From Flavobacteriaceae bacterium (GTDB lineage Bacteria > Bacteroidota > Bacteroidia > Flavobacteriales > Flavobacteriaceae): a stretch of 35,226 nt of DNA. The notes beneath the pieces were generated by a model. That model was not told the origin of the DNA, searched no databases, and was given only the letters and a program-made list of their open reading frames with translations. The stretch is from assembly GCA_013002065.1 (NCBI GenBank), contig JABDKT010000235.1, forward strand, positions 1 through 35,226, in the 5' to 3' direction. Of this stretch, positions 19,274 to 28,604 are shown piece after piece; position 1 is the stretch's first letter, and each line of letters starts with the position of its first letter. Both the position numbers and the translations under genes were made by a program.

Positions 19274-19978
19274 ATGACGAAATTCACGTCGGTAATTTTT
19301 ATAATTTTTCTTTTGATTGCTTGTAATAATAGCACTTCGGAAAAGGGCAAAGTAGAAATCACTAAGAAAGAAAAAACTTCGGAAACTGAAATTCCCTCCC
19401 AATTAAGTACCGCTCAAACGATCGCCTACAAGCACGGATTTGAACACTGGCAGGAAGTGGAAGAACTTAAATTTACTTTTAATGTCGACCGATCAAACCG
19501 CCACTTTGAAAGATCGTTTATTTGGAAGCCAAAAACCAACGATGTTGTTTATATGAATGCAACAGACACGGTCGCTTACAATCGATCGCAACTGGATAGC
19601 ATTTCTACCTTGGCCGACAAAGCCTTTATTAATGATAAGTATTGGCTACTCGCTCCTTTTCAGTTAGTTTGGGACGAGGGGACTAGTTTTTCTGAACAAG
19701 AAAACGTTGTTGCACCCATTTCAAAAGATACCCTTAATATGCTCACTATTGTTTATGGAAGTGAAGGAGGTTATACCCCTGGAGATGCCTACGACTTTTA
19801 CTACGATGCTGCTTTCAATATAAAAGAATGGGTGTTTCGAGACGGAAATGGACCCAATGCCGACATGACAAACACCTGGGAAGATTACAAAGAATTCAAT
19901 GGTCTAAAAATTGCTACCATGCATAGAGATACTACTTCCGATTTTAAATTATATTTTACTAATATTTCCGTCAAGTGA
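19274..19978 (+). CDS. Predicted lipoprotein of unknown function
   Basis: 'MTKFTSVIFIIFLLIAC' lipobox-like; stop overlaps the kynU GTG start (GTGA). Family not confidently recognised. Confidence 0.8.
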   Translation: MTKFTSVIFIIFLLIACNNSTSEKGKVEITKKEKTSETEIPSQLSTAQTIAYKHGFEHWQEVEELKFTFNVDRSNRHFERSFIWKPKTNDVVYMNATDTVAYNRSQLDSISTLADKAFINDKYWLLAPFQLVWDEGTSFSEQENVVAPISKDTLNMLTIVYGSEGGYTPGDAYDFYYDAAFNIKEWVFRDGNGPNADMTNTWEDYKEFNGLKIATMHRDTTSDFKLYFTNISVK

Positions 19979-21264
19979 ATCAGGACCCAATCAAATTAAA
20001 TAATCTTTACACCTCGGAATATGCTCAACAGTGTGATGCCCAAGATTCCTTGGCTCCATTTAGGGAGCGTTTTCATATTCCGAAAGATGATGAAGGTGAA
20101 GAGCTCGTTTATTTCTGCGGAAATTCTCTCGGACTACAACCCAAAATTACCGCACAATATATTTCTGAAGAATTGGATGACTGGGCGACTCTGGGTGTAG
20201 AAGGACATACCGAAGCCAAACACCCATGGATGCCCTACCACGAATTCTTGACCGAAAATATGGCAAAGTTGGTGGGTGCAAAACCTTCCGAAGTGGTCGT
20301 TATGAATGGCCTCACCGCCAACCTCCATCTAATGATGGTATCTTTTTATCAGCCTACACCCGAACGATATAAAATCATTATTGAAAAAGATGCTTTCCCA
20401 AGTGATAAATACGCGGTTGAGAGTCAGCTGAAGTTTCATGGCTTTGACCCTAATGACGGACTCATATTATGGTCTCCTCCACATGGAGAGGAAATCTGCC
20501 GCATGGAAGAGCTAGAAAAAATAATGAACGAACATGGAAATGAAGTCGCTCTAATCATGATTGGAACTACCAATTATTATAGCGGACAACATTTCCCCAT
20601 GAAACAAATTGTCGATTTAGGCCACCATCATGGCAGCCTTGTTGGTTTCGATCTGGCTCATGGCGTAGGAAATATTCAACCCGATTTACATAAGGTAGGC
20701 GCCGACTTCGCTGTTTGGTGTACCTACAAATATCTCAATAGTGGACCCGGTAGTTTGGGTGGCTGTTTTGTCCACGAAAGACATGCTAATAAACCGGAGC
20801 TAAACCGATTCGCAGGCTGGTGGGGGCACAATAAAAAGACGCGATTCAACATGCGTCACGAATTTGATGTTCTGCCCGGTGCCGAAGGTTGGCAGCTTAG
20901 TAATCCTCCCATATTATCCATGGCAGCTATTCGAGCGTCCTTAGACATTTTCAATGATGCTGGCTTTGAAAAACTAAGAGAAAAGTCGATAAAATTAACC
21001 GGCTATCTAGAAAAGCTTGTCAATCAACTGGACAATGAACGAATTAATATAATAACTCCTACAAACCCGAATGAGAGAGGTTGCCAATTGTCGATACAGG
21101 TTAAAGATGCCGATAAGTCATTGCACTCCCAATTAACAGATGCCGGAGTAATTAGTGATTGGCGTGAACCCGATGTAATTAGAGTGGCACCGGTTCCATT
21201 ATACAATAGTTTCATGGATGTCTATAAGTTTGTGAAACGATTGGAAAAAGTATTGAACACTTAA
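19975..21264 (+). CDS. kynU: Kynureninase
   Basis: 'YFCGNSLGLQPK', 'LGVEGHTEAKHPWMPYHEF', 'VVMNGLTANLHLMM', 'GFDLAHGVGN', 'VWCTYKYLNSGPGSLGGCFVHERH', 'GWWGHNKKTRFNM', 'GAEGWQLSNPP'. Confidence 0.98.
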   Translation: MNQDPIKLNNLYTSEYAQQCDAQDSLAPFRERFHIPKDDEGEELVYFCGNSLGLQPKITAQYISEELDDWATLGVEGHTEAKHPWMPYHEFLTENMAKLVGAKPSEVVVMNGLTANLHLMMVSFYQPTPERYKIIIEKDAFPSDKYAVESQLKFHGFDPNDGLILWSPPHGEEICRMEELEKIMNEHGNEVALIMIGTTNYYSGQHFPMKQIVDLGHHHGSLVGFDLAHGVGNIQPDLHKVGADFAVWCTYKYLNSGPGSLGGCFVHERHANKPELNRFAGWWGHNKKTRFNMRHEFDVLPGAEGWQLSNPPILSMAAIRASLDIFNDAGFEKLREKSIKLTGYLEKLVNQLDNERINIITPTNPNERGCQLSIQVKDADKSLHSQLTDAGVISDWREPDVIRVAPVPLYNSFMDVYKFVKRLEKVLNT

Positions 21265-21281
21265 TTTTCTGAAAAGATTAA

Positions 21282-22679
21282 ATGCAAAAACAAGAAAACA
21301 TATTGATTATCGGTGCCGGACTCTGTGGGAGCCTTCTGGCTTTGAGAATGGCGCAAAGAGGATACAATATTACCCTCATTGAAAAGCGACCCGATTTGCG
21401 AAAGGTGAGTCAGGATGCCGGAAGGTCAATCAACCTGGCCTTAAGTGATCGAGGTCTCAAAGGACTGCGTTTAGCGGGTGTGGAAGAGGCTGCTAGAAAG
21501 TTGTGCATACCTATGCAAGGTCGAATGATTCACGATAAAGATGGAAATACATTTTTAAGTAAATACAGTGGTAGAGAAAATGAACACATCAACTCTATTT
21601 CGAGACCCGGACTAAATATGCTACTCTTAAATGAAGTTGAAAAAATGCCCAACGTGAATCTGCATTTCAATCTTGGATGCAAAAGTGTCGATCTTGAAAA
21701 TGCGGCGGCAACCTTCAGGAATTACGAAACGGGAGAAACACAAACTTTTACCGGAGATGTCTTATTTGGTACGGATGGAGCAGGATCTGTTGTACGCAAA
21801 AGCATGTTTGAAGATAAAAGGTTCCTTTTTAGCTTTTCCCAACAATGGTTGACTCACGGTTATAAAGAATTGGAAATTCCTGCTACCGAGAACGGCGGAT
21901 ATCGAATCGATAAGGATGCATTGCACATTTGGCCACGTGGAGCAGATATGCTCATCGCTTTGCCCAATTTGGATGGTAGCTTTACGGTGACACTTTTCGC
22001 GCCTTATGAAGACAGTGATTATTGTTTTAATAATCTCACTACGGAAGAAAAAGTTCTGGAATATTTCAACAACGAGTTTGCCGATATCGTTCCACTAATC
22101 CCCGATCTCACTAATGAGTTTTTTGAAAACCCCACAGCTCCATTAGGAACTATTAAATGTTCTCCTTGGAATAGTTATGGAAAATCCATTTTGTTGGGAG
22201 ATGCCGCCCATGCCATCGTACCTTTCTACGGACAAGGGATGAATGCTTCGTTTGAAGACGTGGTTGTATTTGACGAAATTTTGGAAAAACATCAAGGTAA
22301 CTGGGATACTGTTTTTTCGGAATATGAAAAGAGCAGAAAGAAAGATACCGATGCCATTGCCGATTTGGCCGTGGATAATTTCCATGAAATGAAGGAACAT
22401 ACGGCTAGTCCGCTCTTTCAGAAAAAACGAAAATTGGAAACTGCCTTTGAAGCCGAATTTCCCGATAAGTATTACAGCAAATATTCATTGGTTACCTTTA
22501 ATGAAAATATTCCTTATAGTGAAGCCATGAAACGAGGACGTGCTCAAGACAAGGCAATTTTAAATTTAATTGACGACGGAATTATCAAGGAGGAAATGAG
22601 TCTGACTGAAAAGCTGAATTTAGTAAACAAAGAAACCGAAGAAATTCTGCATGACGATGCGGTGATCAAAAATTTATAA
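21282..22679 (+). CDS. kmo: Kynurenine 3-monooxygenase (FAD-dependent)
   Basis: '[33 protein letters not shown]', '[20 protein letters not shown]', '[24 protein letters not shown]'. Confidence 0.98.
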   Translation: MQKQENILIIGAGLCGSLLALRMAQRGYNITLIEKRPDLRKVSQDAGRSINLALSDRGLKGLRLAGVEEAARKLCIPMQGRMIHDKDGNTFLSKYSGRENEHINSISRPGLNMLLLNEVEKMPNVNLHFNLGCKSVDLENAAATFRNYETGETQTFTGDVLFGTDGAGSVVRKSMFEDKRFLFSFSQQWLTHGYKELEIPATENGGYRIDKDALHIWPRGADMLIALPNLDGSFTVTLFAPYEDSDYCFNNLTTEEKVLEYFNNEFADIVPLIPDLTNEFFENPTAPLGTIKCSPWNSYGKSILLGDAAHAIVPFYGQGMNASFEDVVVFDEILEKHQGNWDTVFSEYEKSRKKDTDAIADLAVDNFHEMKEHTASPLFQKKRKLETAFEAEFPDKYYSKYSLVTFNENIPYSEAMKRGRAQDKAILNLIDDGIIKEEMSLTEKLNLVNKETEEILHDDAVIKNL

Positions 22680-22681
22680 AT

Positions 22682-23101
22682 ATGAAAAGTAGATTGGTGG
22701 AAGGCAAAGCGAGCCCAAGAGGGGCTTATCCCCATGTAAAACGTGCCGGAGATTTTATCTTTGTAAGTGGAACCAGTTCGCGCTTACCCGATAATTCTTT
22801 TGCGGGAGTACATCAAGTTGATGAAATGGGAACCATGCGACTGGACGTGCGTGAACAAACCAGAGCGGTTTTAGAGAACATTAAAGATTACCTAGCCACT
22901 GAAGGAGCTACTATGGCCGATGTGGTGGATGTAACTTCCTTCCTCGTCAATATGAACGACTTTGCAGGCTACAACGAAGTCTATGCAGAGTTTTTTGATA
23001 AAGAAACAGGCCCGGCCAGAACTACCGTTGCAGTGCACCAATTACCGCATCCACATTTGGTGGTTGAAATAAAAGCTATGGCCTATAAGCCTTTATTATA
23101 A
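22682..23101 (+). CDS. RidA-family protein, putative 2-aminomuconate deaminase
   Basis: '[29 protein letters not shown]', '[25 protein letters not shown]'; position in a kynurenine operon supports the AmnD/NbaF-type role. Confidence 0.88.
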   Translation: MKSRLVEGKASPRGAYPHVKRAGDFIFVSGTSSRLPDNSFAGVHQVDEMGTMRLDVREQTRAVLENIKDYLATEGATMADVVDVTSFLVNMNDFAGYNEVYAEFFDKETGPARTTVAVHQLPHPHLVVEIKAMAYKPLL

Positions 23102-23102
23102 A

Positions 23103-24545
23103 GTGAAAATTCAAAACTATATCAACGGCGAATATTGTGATCCGGTTAATGGAAACTGGATGGACAATTATGAGCCTGCCAATGGGAAAGTTTATAGCCA
23201 GATTGCTAATTCCGATTCTACTGATATTGAAAATGCTTATGAATCTGCCAAAGCGGCATTTTCATCCTGGTCAAACACTACCATCGAGGAACGAAGTAGG
23301 ATACTGCTTAAAGTTTCTGAATTGATCGAAGCCAATCTCGATCGCTTGGCTCAAGCCGAAAGCAAAGACAATGGAAAACCACTCAGTCTAGCCAAAAAGG
23401 TGGATATCCCGAGAGCTTCCGCCAATTTCCGATTTTTTGCCAACGCTATCACGCAGTTTTCTTCGGAAGCACATGAAAGTGTAGGTTTAAACAGCATGAA
23501 TTTCACTTTGCGACAACCTATTGGGGTCGTAGGCTGTATTTCCCCATGGAATTTACCGCTTTACTTATTTACCTGGAAGGTGGCTCCGGCTATAGCAGCC
23601 GGGAATACGGTGGTTGCCAAACCGAGCGAGGTAACCCCGATGACAGCCTATTTGTTAGGTGAAATCCTCACCGAGGCGGGACTGCCTCCAGGAGTATTAA
23701 ATATTGTTCATGGAGAAGGCCCGTTGGCCGGGCAAGCCATTGTGGAACATCCCGGAATTAAGGCGATTTCATTTACAGGAGGCACCAAAACGGGAGAACA
23801 TTTGGCCAGAACGGCAGCTCCCATGTTTAAAAAGTTATCCCTCGAATTGGGTGGCAAAAATCCGAACCTCATCTTCGCCGATTGCAATTATGAAGAAATG
23901 CTGAAAGTAACCGTTCGATCTTCGTTTGCCAATCAAGGACAGATTTGTCTATGCGGAAGTCGAATTTTTGTGGAGGAATCCTTGTACCCGAAGTTTAAAA
24001 AAGATTTTGTTGAAAAAGTAAAGTCTCTTAAAGTGGGACATCCTTCAAAAGAAGTGAATTTAGGAGCGGTTGTTTCCCAACCACACTTGGAAAAGGTGTT
24101 GTCGTACATCCAATTAGGCGAAGAAGAAGGCGGTAAAATTCTTTGCGGTGGAAGCAGAACAATCGTAGAAGGATTTGAAGAAGGCTATTATTTGGAACCC
24201 ACCGTTATCGAAGTTTTTGATGACCAATGTCGGGTGAATCAGGAGGAAATTTTTGGTCCGGTGGTCACTATCATGCCCTTCAAAGATGAAGCCGATGCCT
24301 TGGCTAAGGCCAATGGTGTTAAGTACGGCCTCTCCTCTACAATTTGGACCAAGGACATGGATCGCATTATGCGAATTTCAAAGTCTATTGAAGCAGGAAT
24401 TGTTTGGGTGAACACCTGGCTTAATCGCGATCTTAGAACTCCTTTTGGAGGAGTTAAAGCAAGTGGCGTGGGACGTGAAGGTGGTTTTGAAGCCTTGCGA
24501 TTTTTTACCGAAGCTAAAAATATTTGCATTAAATATGAGCATTAA
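23103..24545 (+). CDS. Aldehyde dehydrogenase, putative 2-aminomuconate-6-semialdehyde dehydrogenase
   Basis: 'GCISPWNLPLYLFTWKVAPAIAAGNTVVAKPSE', 'SFTGGTKTGEHL', 'LELGGKNPNLIF', 'FANQGQICLCGSRIFVEE'; substrate inferred from operon context. Confidence 0.92.
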   Translation: MKIQNYINGEYCDPVNGNWMDNYEPANGKVYSQIANSDSTDIENAYESAKAAFSSWSNTTIEERSRILLKVSELIEANLDRLAQAESKDNGKPLSLAKKVDIPRASANFRFFANAITQFSSEAHESVGLNSMNFTLRQPIGVVGCISPWNLPLYLFTWKVAPAIAAGNTVVAKPSEVTPMTAYLLGEILTEAGLPPGVLNIVHGEGPLAGQAIVEHPGIKAISFTGGTKTGEHLARTAAPMFKKLSLELGGKNPNLIFADCNYEEMLKVTVRSSFANQGQICLCGSRIFVEESLYPKFKKDFVEKVKSLKVGHPSKEVNLGAVVSQPHLEKVLSYIQLGEEEGGKILCGGSRTIVEGFEEGYYLEPTVIEVFDDQCRVNQEEIFGPVVTIMPFKDEADALAKANGVKYGLSSTIWTKDMDRIMRISKSIEAGIVWVNTWLNRDLRTPFGGVKASGVGREGGFEALRFFTEAKNICIKYEH

Positions 24546-24554
24546 ACAAACATA

Positions 24555-25340
24555 ATGAATACAGACCTAACAAATAAAAATGCCCTAGTTTGTGGTGCCA
24601 GTGCCGGAATTGGTAAAGCTAGTGCTATCGAACTTGCCTCTTTAGGAGCCACGGTCACCTTAGTGGCCAGAAACGAGGAAAAACTTAAAGGTGTGTTGTC
24701 TGAGCTTTCTTCCGAAAAGGGACAAACTCATGACTTTTTGGTAGCCGATTTCAACAATCCGGAGGACTTAAAAGAAAAGATGATAGTTACAACGCATCAG
24801 AAGAACTATCACATACTTATCAATAATACCGGAGGCCCAAAAGGAGGCCCCATCTTTTCGGCGGAAGTGAGTGAATTCACCAAAGCCTTTTCTCAACATT
24901 TGGTTTGTAACCAAATTCTCGTTCAGAATGTGGTTCCCGGGATGAAACAAGAGGGTTACGGCCGAATTATCAATATCATCTCAACCTCGGTGAAGCAACC
25001 TATCGACGGATTGGGAGTGAGCAATACCATACGTGGTGCTGTGGCCAATTGGAGTAAAACGCTCGCCAACGAATTGGGCAGTTTTGGCATAACGGTAAAC
25101 AATGTTTTGCCCGGTTTTACAGCCACCGACCGATTGGATGATATAGTGGCGAATGCAGCCAGAAAATTCAATACTTCGGAAGAGGAGGCGGCACAAAGGA
25201 TGCGGGGATTCGTTCCCGCCAAACGTTTTGCCAAACCTGAAGAAATCGCCTATGCAGTGGCTTTTTTAGCCAGTGAAGCTGCTTCTTACATCAACGGAAT
25301 AAACGTTCCGGTTGATGGCGGAAGAACAAAATCTTTGTAA
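24555..25340 (+). CDS. Atypical short-chain dehydrogenase/reductase (BKR-like)
   Basis: 'ALVCGASAGIGKASAIELASLGATVTLVARN', 'LINNTGGP', 'INGINVPVDGGRTKSL'. The usual YxxxK is SNTIR here. Confidence 0.88.
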   Translation: MNTDLTNKNALVCGASAGIGKASAIELASLGATVTLVARNEEKLKGVLSELSSEKGQTHDFLVADFNNPEDLKEKMIVTTHQKNYHILINNTGGPKGGPIFSAEVSEFTKAFSQHLVCNQILVQNVVPGMKQEGYGRIINIISTSVKQPIDGLGVSNTIRGAVANWSKTLANELGSFGITVNNVLPGFTATDRLDDIVANAARKFNTSEEEAAQRMRGFVPAKRFAKPEEIAYAVAFLASEAASYINGINVPVDGGRTKSL

Positions 25341-25350
25341 CTTTATACGA

Positions 25351-25467
25351 GTTGCGTGAGGGGTTGCAGCGGCATCCCCACCGTGGCCATAGGCTATGGT
25401 GGGATACAGCGAAAGACCCGACGCTGTGGACATTGAGCTTGTCGAAATGCCACAGGGGCACGCCCAA
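25351..25467. repeat. Intergenic structured element with nested inverted repeats (REP-like)
   Basis: GCGTG(25354)...CACGC(25459) outer arms; CCCACC-[gtggc]-CATAGgCTATG-GTGGG; CTGTGGaCATTgagcttgtcgaAATGcCACAG. GC-rich relative to surroundings. Genome-wide copy number not checkable here. Confidence 0.65.
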
Positions 25468-25478
25468 AAAAACCATTC

Positions 25479-26561
25479 ATGAAACGAAAATTGCGAATTA
25501 ACGGTCATTCTCATTTACTTCCTTACCCGGAAGAAATTCCTCAATTTATGAAGGAAAGCGGCATTTTTTGGGTGGATGAGGATAGAAAATTCATGCTTCA
25601 GAAGAATTGGAGCCGGCCGGTAACCGATTCAAGTTTCTTTCTACAAGAGAAGTTGGAATGGATGGAAAAGTTTGAAATCGATCATGCGGTCGTTTTAAAT
25701 CTGTCGCAACTTTACGGAAACGGTCTTCGATTGGAGGAGATGAAAAAAGCCCTGCGTTTTCAGAACGATTTCAATGCCAAGGTGCAGCATGAGAATCCGT
25801 CGAAATTTACTTGCGGATTTGTGGTGCATCCCGGTTTTGTGAATGGCGCCCTTTGGGAAATTGAGCGTTGTGTAGAAGAATTGGGATTGCAATTGTTGTG
25901 TTTGCCCACGCATTATATGGATACCATAGGAACTTGGCGTTGTATTTTTGACGAAGAAAATGAGCCTATTTTCGAATTGGCCAGTAAGTATAACCTCGCG
26001 GTGGAAATTCATCCTTACGATGGAGAAAAGTTTATCCTTTTGGAAAATACTTCCTGGCGTTTTCACCTAATCTGGATGTTGGCACAATGTGCGGATGCCT
26101 ATCACTTTTTCACTTTGAACGGTTATGCCGATAAATTCCCGGGTATGCGAACTTGTTTTGCGCATGGCGGACAACTAGCACAAATCAATCTGGGTAGGCG
26201 AATTCAAGGATTTGATGGTCGTCCCGATTTATTTGAAGGCAAAGTACACCCACGGAAGTCGGTGGGACACAAAAACATCTTTTTCGATACTTTGGTTCAC
26301 GATACCGGCTCCTTAAAATTGTTGGTCGAAAACCAAGGCTCCAAGCAAGTTTTGGTGGGATTAGATGATCCTTACCCCTTAGGTGAAATGGAAAGTGCAC
26401 CGCAGTCTTCTTACCCAGGAAAGATTTTAGACTTGGCTCGCGAGCGTGACATTATTACCGATGAAGAAGCCGATGCGATGTGGGAGGACAATGTGCTTCA
26501 GTGGTTATGTGGTGACGACAAAGAAGCCCGTGAGAAATTGGTTAAAAGAATATTGAGTTAA
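25479..26561 (+). CDS. Amidohydrolase, 2-amino-3-carboxymuconate-6-semialdehyde decarboxylase (ACMSD)
   Basis: 'INGHSHLLPYPEEIPQFM' (HxH), 'TCGFVVHPGFVNGALWEIERCVEELGLQLLCLPTHYMD', 'AVEIHPYDGE', 'TCFAHGGQLAQINLGRR', 'VGLDDPYPLGEME'. Confidence 0.93.
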   Translation: MKRKLRINGHSHLLPYPEEIPQFMKESGIFWVDEDRKFMLQKNWSRPVTDSSFFLQEKLEWMEKFEIDHAVVLNLSQLYGNGLRLEEMKKALRFQNDFNAKVQHENPSKFTCGFVVHPGFVNGALWEIERCVEELGLQLLCLPTHYMDTIGTWRCIFDEENEPIFELASKYNLAVEIHPYDGEKFILLENTSWRFHLIWMLAQCADAYHFFTLNGYADKFPGMRTCFAHGGQLAQINLGRRIQGFDGRPDLFEGKVHPRKSVGHKNIFFDTLVHDTGSLKLLVENQGSKQVLVGLDDPYPLGEMESAPQSSYPGKILDLARERDIITDEEADAMWEDNVLQWLCGDDKEAREKLVKRILS

Positions 26562-27202
26562 TGGATTTTCTTCCCGCAAAAATTGATGCCTACGCGGTGG
26601 CTCACTCACAAGCAGAGCCCGAATTACTTCAAGAACTGTCGAGAGAAACCTGGCGAAAGGTGTTGGCGCCTCGAATGCTGAGTGGTCATTTTCAAGGGAG
26701 AGTGCTTAGTATGTTATCTAAACTTATCCGACCGAAACACATACTTGAAATTGGTACTTACACTGGTTATTCGGCCCTGTGTTTAGCAGAAGGGATGCAA
26801 AAGGATGGAGAGCTTCACACTATTGATATCAATGAGGAGTTGCATGACTTCCAGCGAAAGTATTTTGATCGTTCGGGGTATGGGGAGAAGATATTTCAGC
26901 ATACAGGAGATGCCTCTGAAATAATCCCAAAATTAAATTTTTCCTTTGATTTGGTATTCATCGATGCCGACAAACGAAATTATCCTACTTATTTAGAGCT
27001 GTTGTTACCCAAAATGAAATCGGGTGCAGTTATTTTGAGCGATAATGTATTATGGAGTGGAAAGGTAATCGAGAAAGTAGATGATGAGGATTTGGATACT
27101 CGTGCGATCATCGAGTACAATAAGCGATTAAACAATCACCCAAAACTGGAAACCGTTTTATTGCCCATTCGCGATGGACTTACTGTTTCACGCGTTATTT
27201 AA
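26561..27202 (+). CDS. O-methyltransferase, CCoAOMT/COMT-like class I SAM-dependent
   Basis: 'HILEIGTYTGYSALCLAEGMQKDGELHTIDINEE', 'FDLVFIDADKRNYPTYLELLLPKMKSGAVILSDNVLWSGKV', 'LLPIRDGLTVSRV'. Confidence 0.93.
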   Translation: MDFLPAKIDAYAVAHSQAEPELLQELSRETWRKVLAPRMLSGHFQGRVLSMLSKLIRPKHILEIGTYTGYSALCLAEGMQKDGELHTIDINEELHDFQRKYFDRSGYGEKIFQHTGDASEIIPKLNFSFDLVFIDADKRNYPTYLELLLPKMKSGAVILSDNVLWSGKVIEKVDDEDLDTRAIIEYNKRLNNHPKLETVLLPIRDGLTVSRVI

Positions 27203-27843
27203 GGAACAAATATTTTGTTCTTGATCGCGTAAATTACCAATCCTGTTCTATTCCTAAGATTTAACTTTTCAAAGATTGCATTGCGATATCCTTCGACAGT
27301 TTTTGGGCTAAGAAACATGACGTCGGCGATTTCCTTGTAGGTCATTTCGGTACAAGCGTGTTTTATAAACTCCAATTCTCTTTCTTTTAAGATAGCCTGC
27401 GAATTTTCCTTTTCGGAAAGTGAATCCACCAACACTTTGGTAACGGTATTGGTATGGTGAAACCCTTTTTCAATCACTTCAAGAAGCGCTGTATACAGTT
27501 CAGATTTTTTTACGTCTTTCATAAGATACCCTTTGGCACCTGCTCTCAGCATTTTTAATATGGTGCCCTCATCTTCTTCTATGGAAAGTGCCAGTACTTT
27601 TACTTGGGGATAGTGTTCGTATAAGTGTGCTGTAGTTTCTATTCCATTAAGTATAGGCATATTAACGTCCATTAGAACGATATCTGGGATGTTTTTCGGA
27701 TTCTTAAACTTCTCCAGAAGTTCTTGTCCGTTCTTGCAGGTATATAAGACCGTAAATTGTTCGAAGGCTTCCACTAACCCTCCGATGGCTTGCGAGAGCA
27801 AAATATGGTCATCTACCACGACTACTGAATACTTCATGATCAA
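27199..27843 (-). CDS. NarL/FixJ-type response regulator (REC + LuxR HTH)
   Basis: 'DIVLMDVNMPILNGIETT', 'MLRAGAKGYLMKD', HTH 'HACTEMTYKEIADVMFLSPKTVEGYRNAIFEKLNLRNRTGLVIYAI'. Confidence 0.95.
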   Translation of the reverse strand: MIMKYSVVVVDDHILLSQAIGGLVEAFEQFTVLYTCKNGQELLEKFKNPKNIPDIVLMDVNMPILNGIETTAHLYEHYPQVKVLALSIEEDEGTILKMLRAGAKGYLMKDVKKSELYTALLEVIEKGFHHTNTVTKVLVDSLSEKENSQAILKERELEFIKHACTEMTYKEIADVMFLSPKTVEGYRNAIFEKLNLRNRTGLVIYAIKNKIFVP

Positions 27844-28604
27844 TCTTTTTTATAAGTTAGGTAAAATTGTGTTCCGTTTTTTTCTTTTGAGATTATTTCT
27901 GCATTGGCGTTAATAAGCGCCGCTCTACTTTTAATGTTTGTAAGACCAATACCCTTATGCTCGTTGATTTTTGAACTATCAAATCCTACTCCGTTGTCCT
28001 TGGCCTCAATCGATAACATATTTTTAGAATAATCAACATTCACAGTCAATTCGGTGGCTTTGGAATGTTTGATAGTATTGGTAAAAAACTCCTGTAACAT
28101 TCTAAATATGATTACCTCTACTTTGTTATCGAGTTCAAAATTTTCTTCGGAAAAGGTAAGCGAGGCCGTTAGGTATTTCATTCTATTGAACCTTTCGATC
28201 TCCAATTTTAAAGCTTCCACCAAGGATAGATTCTTAAAAGTATCCGGATTAATAAGTTTTGACAGACTTCTCAACTCGGTGAGGCTTTGGGCAATAGTTT
28301 CACCGGCCTCCACTACACTGGGTGAGCAATCGTCGGCATTTTGTAATTGGATTTTTGCCAATGTAAGCATCTGTCCGATATTATCATGAAGCTCCCAGCT
28401 GATATTCCGTAGAGTTTCCTCACGAATTTCAACTTGAGTCTCTATAATTTCTTCCCTAAATCGATTCTCTGCTTCTTGTTGTTCTTTAACCAATTTGTTT
28501 TTGCGTTTCTGAAATATCGCAAACAACAAAATTACCGTTAATGCCAAGCAAAAGGCGATAATCGAAAAGATAATTAAAAACCATTGTACTTCTTTTTCGT
28601 CCAT
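27840..28604 (-). CDS. Sensor histidine kinase, HisKA_3 type
   Basis: One TM; 'NISWELHDNIGQMLTLAKIQLQNA'; HATPase 'LQEFFTNTIKHSKAT', 'DNGVGFDSSKINEHKGIGLTNIKSRAALI'. Confidence 0.95.
   Translation of the reverse strand: MDEKEVQWFLIIFSIIAFCLALTVILLFAIFQKRKNKLVKEQQEAENRFREEIIETQVEIREETLRNISWELHDNIGQMLTLAKIQLQNADDCSPSVVEAGETIAQSLTELRSLSKLINPDTFKNLSLVEALKLEIERFNRMKYLTASLTFSEENFELDNKVEVIIFRMLQEFFTNTIKHSKATELTVNVDYSKNMLSIEAKDNGVGFDSSKINEHKGIGLTNIKSRAALINANAEIISKEKNGTQFYLTYKKD

Noticed and set aside
25351-25467. Interpretation of the structured element as an intrinsic terminator or a tRNA
   Set aside because: No U-tract follows it on the + strand (A-tract instead), and no tRNA cloverleaf or TPsiC-like arm is seen.
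24239-25514. Minus-strand ORFs opposite ALDH, SDR and the repeat
   Set aside because: Antisense to well-supported genes; those crossing the repeat read through its hairpins.
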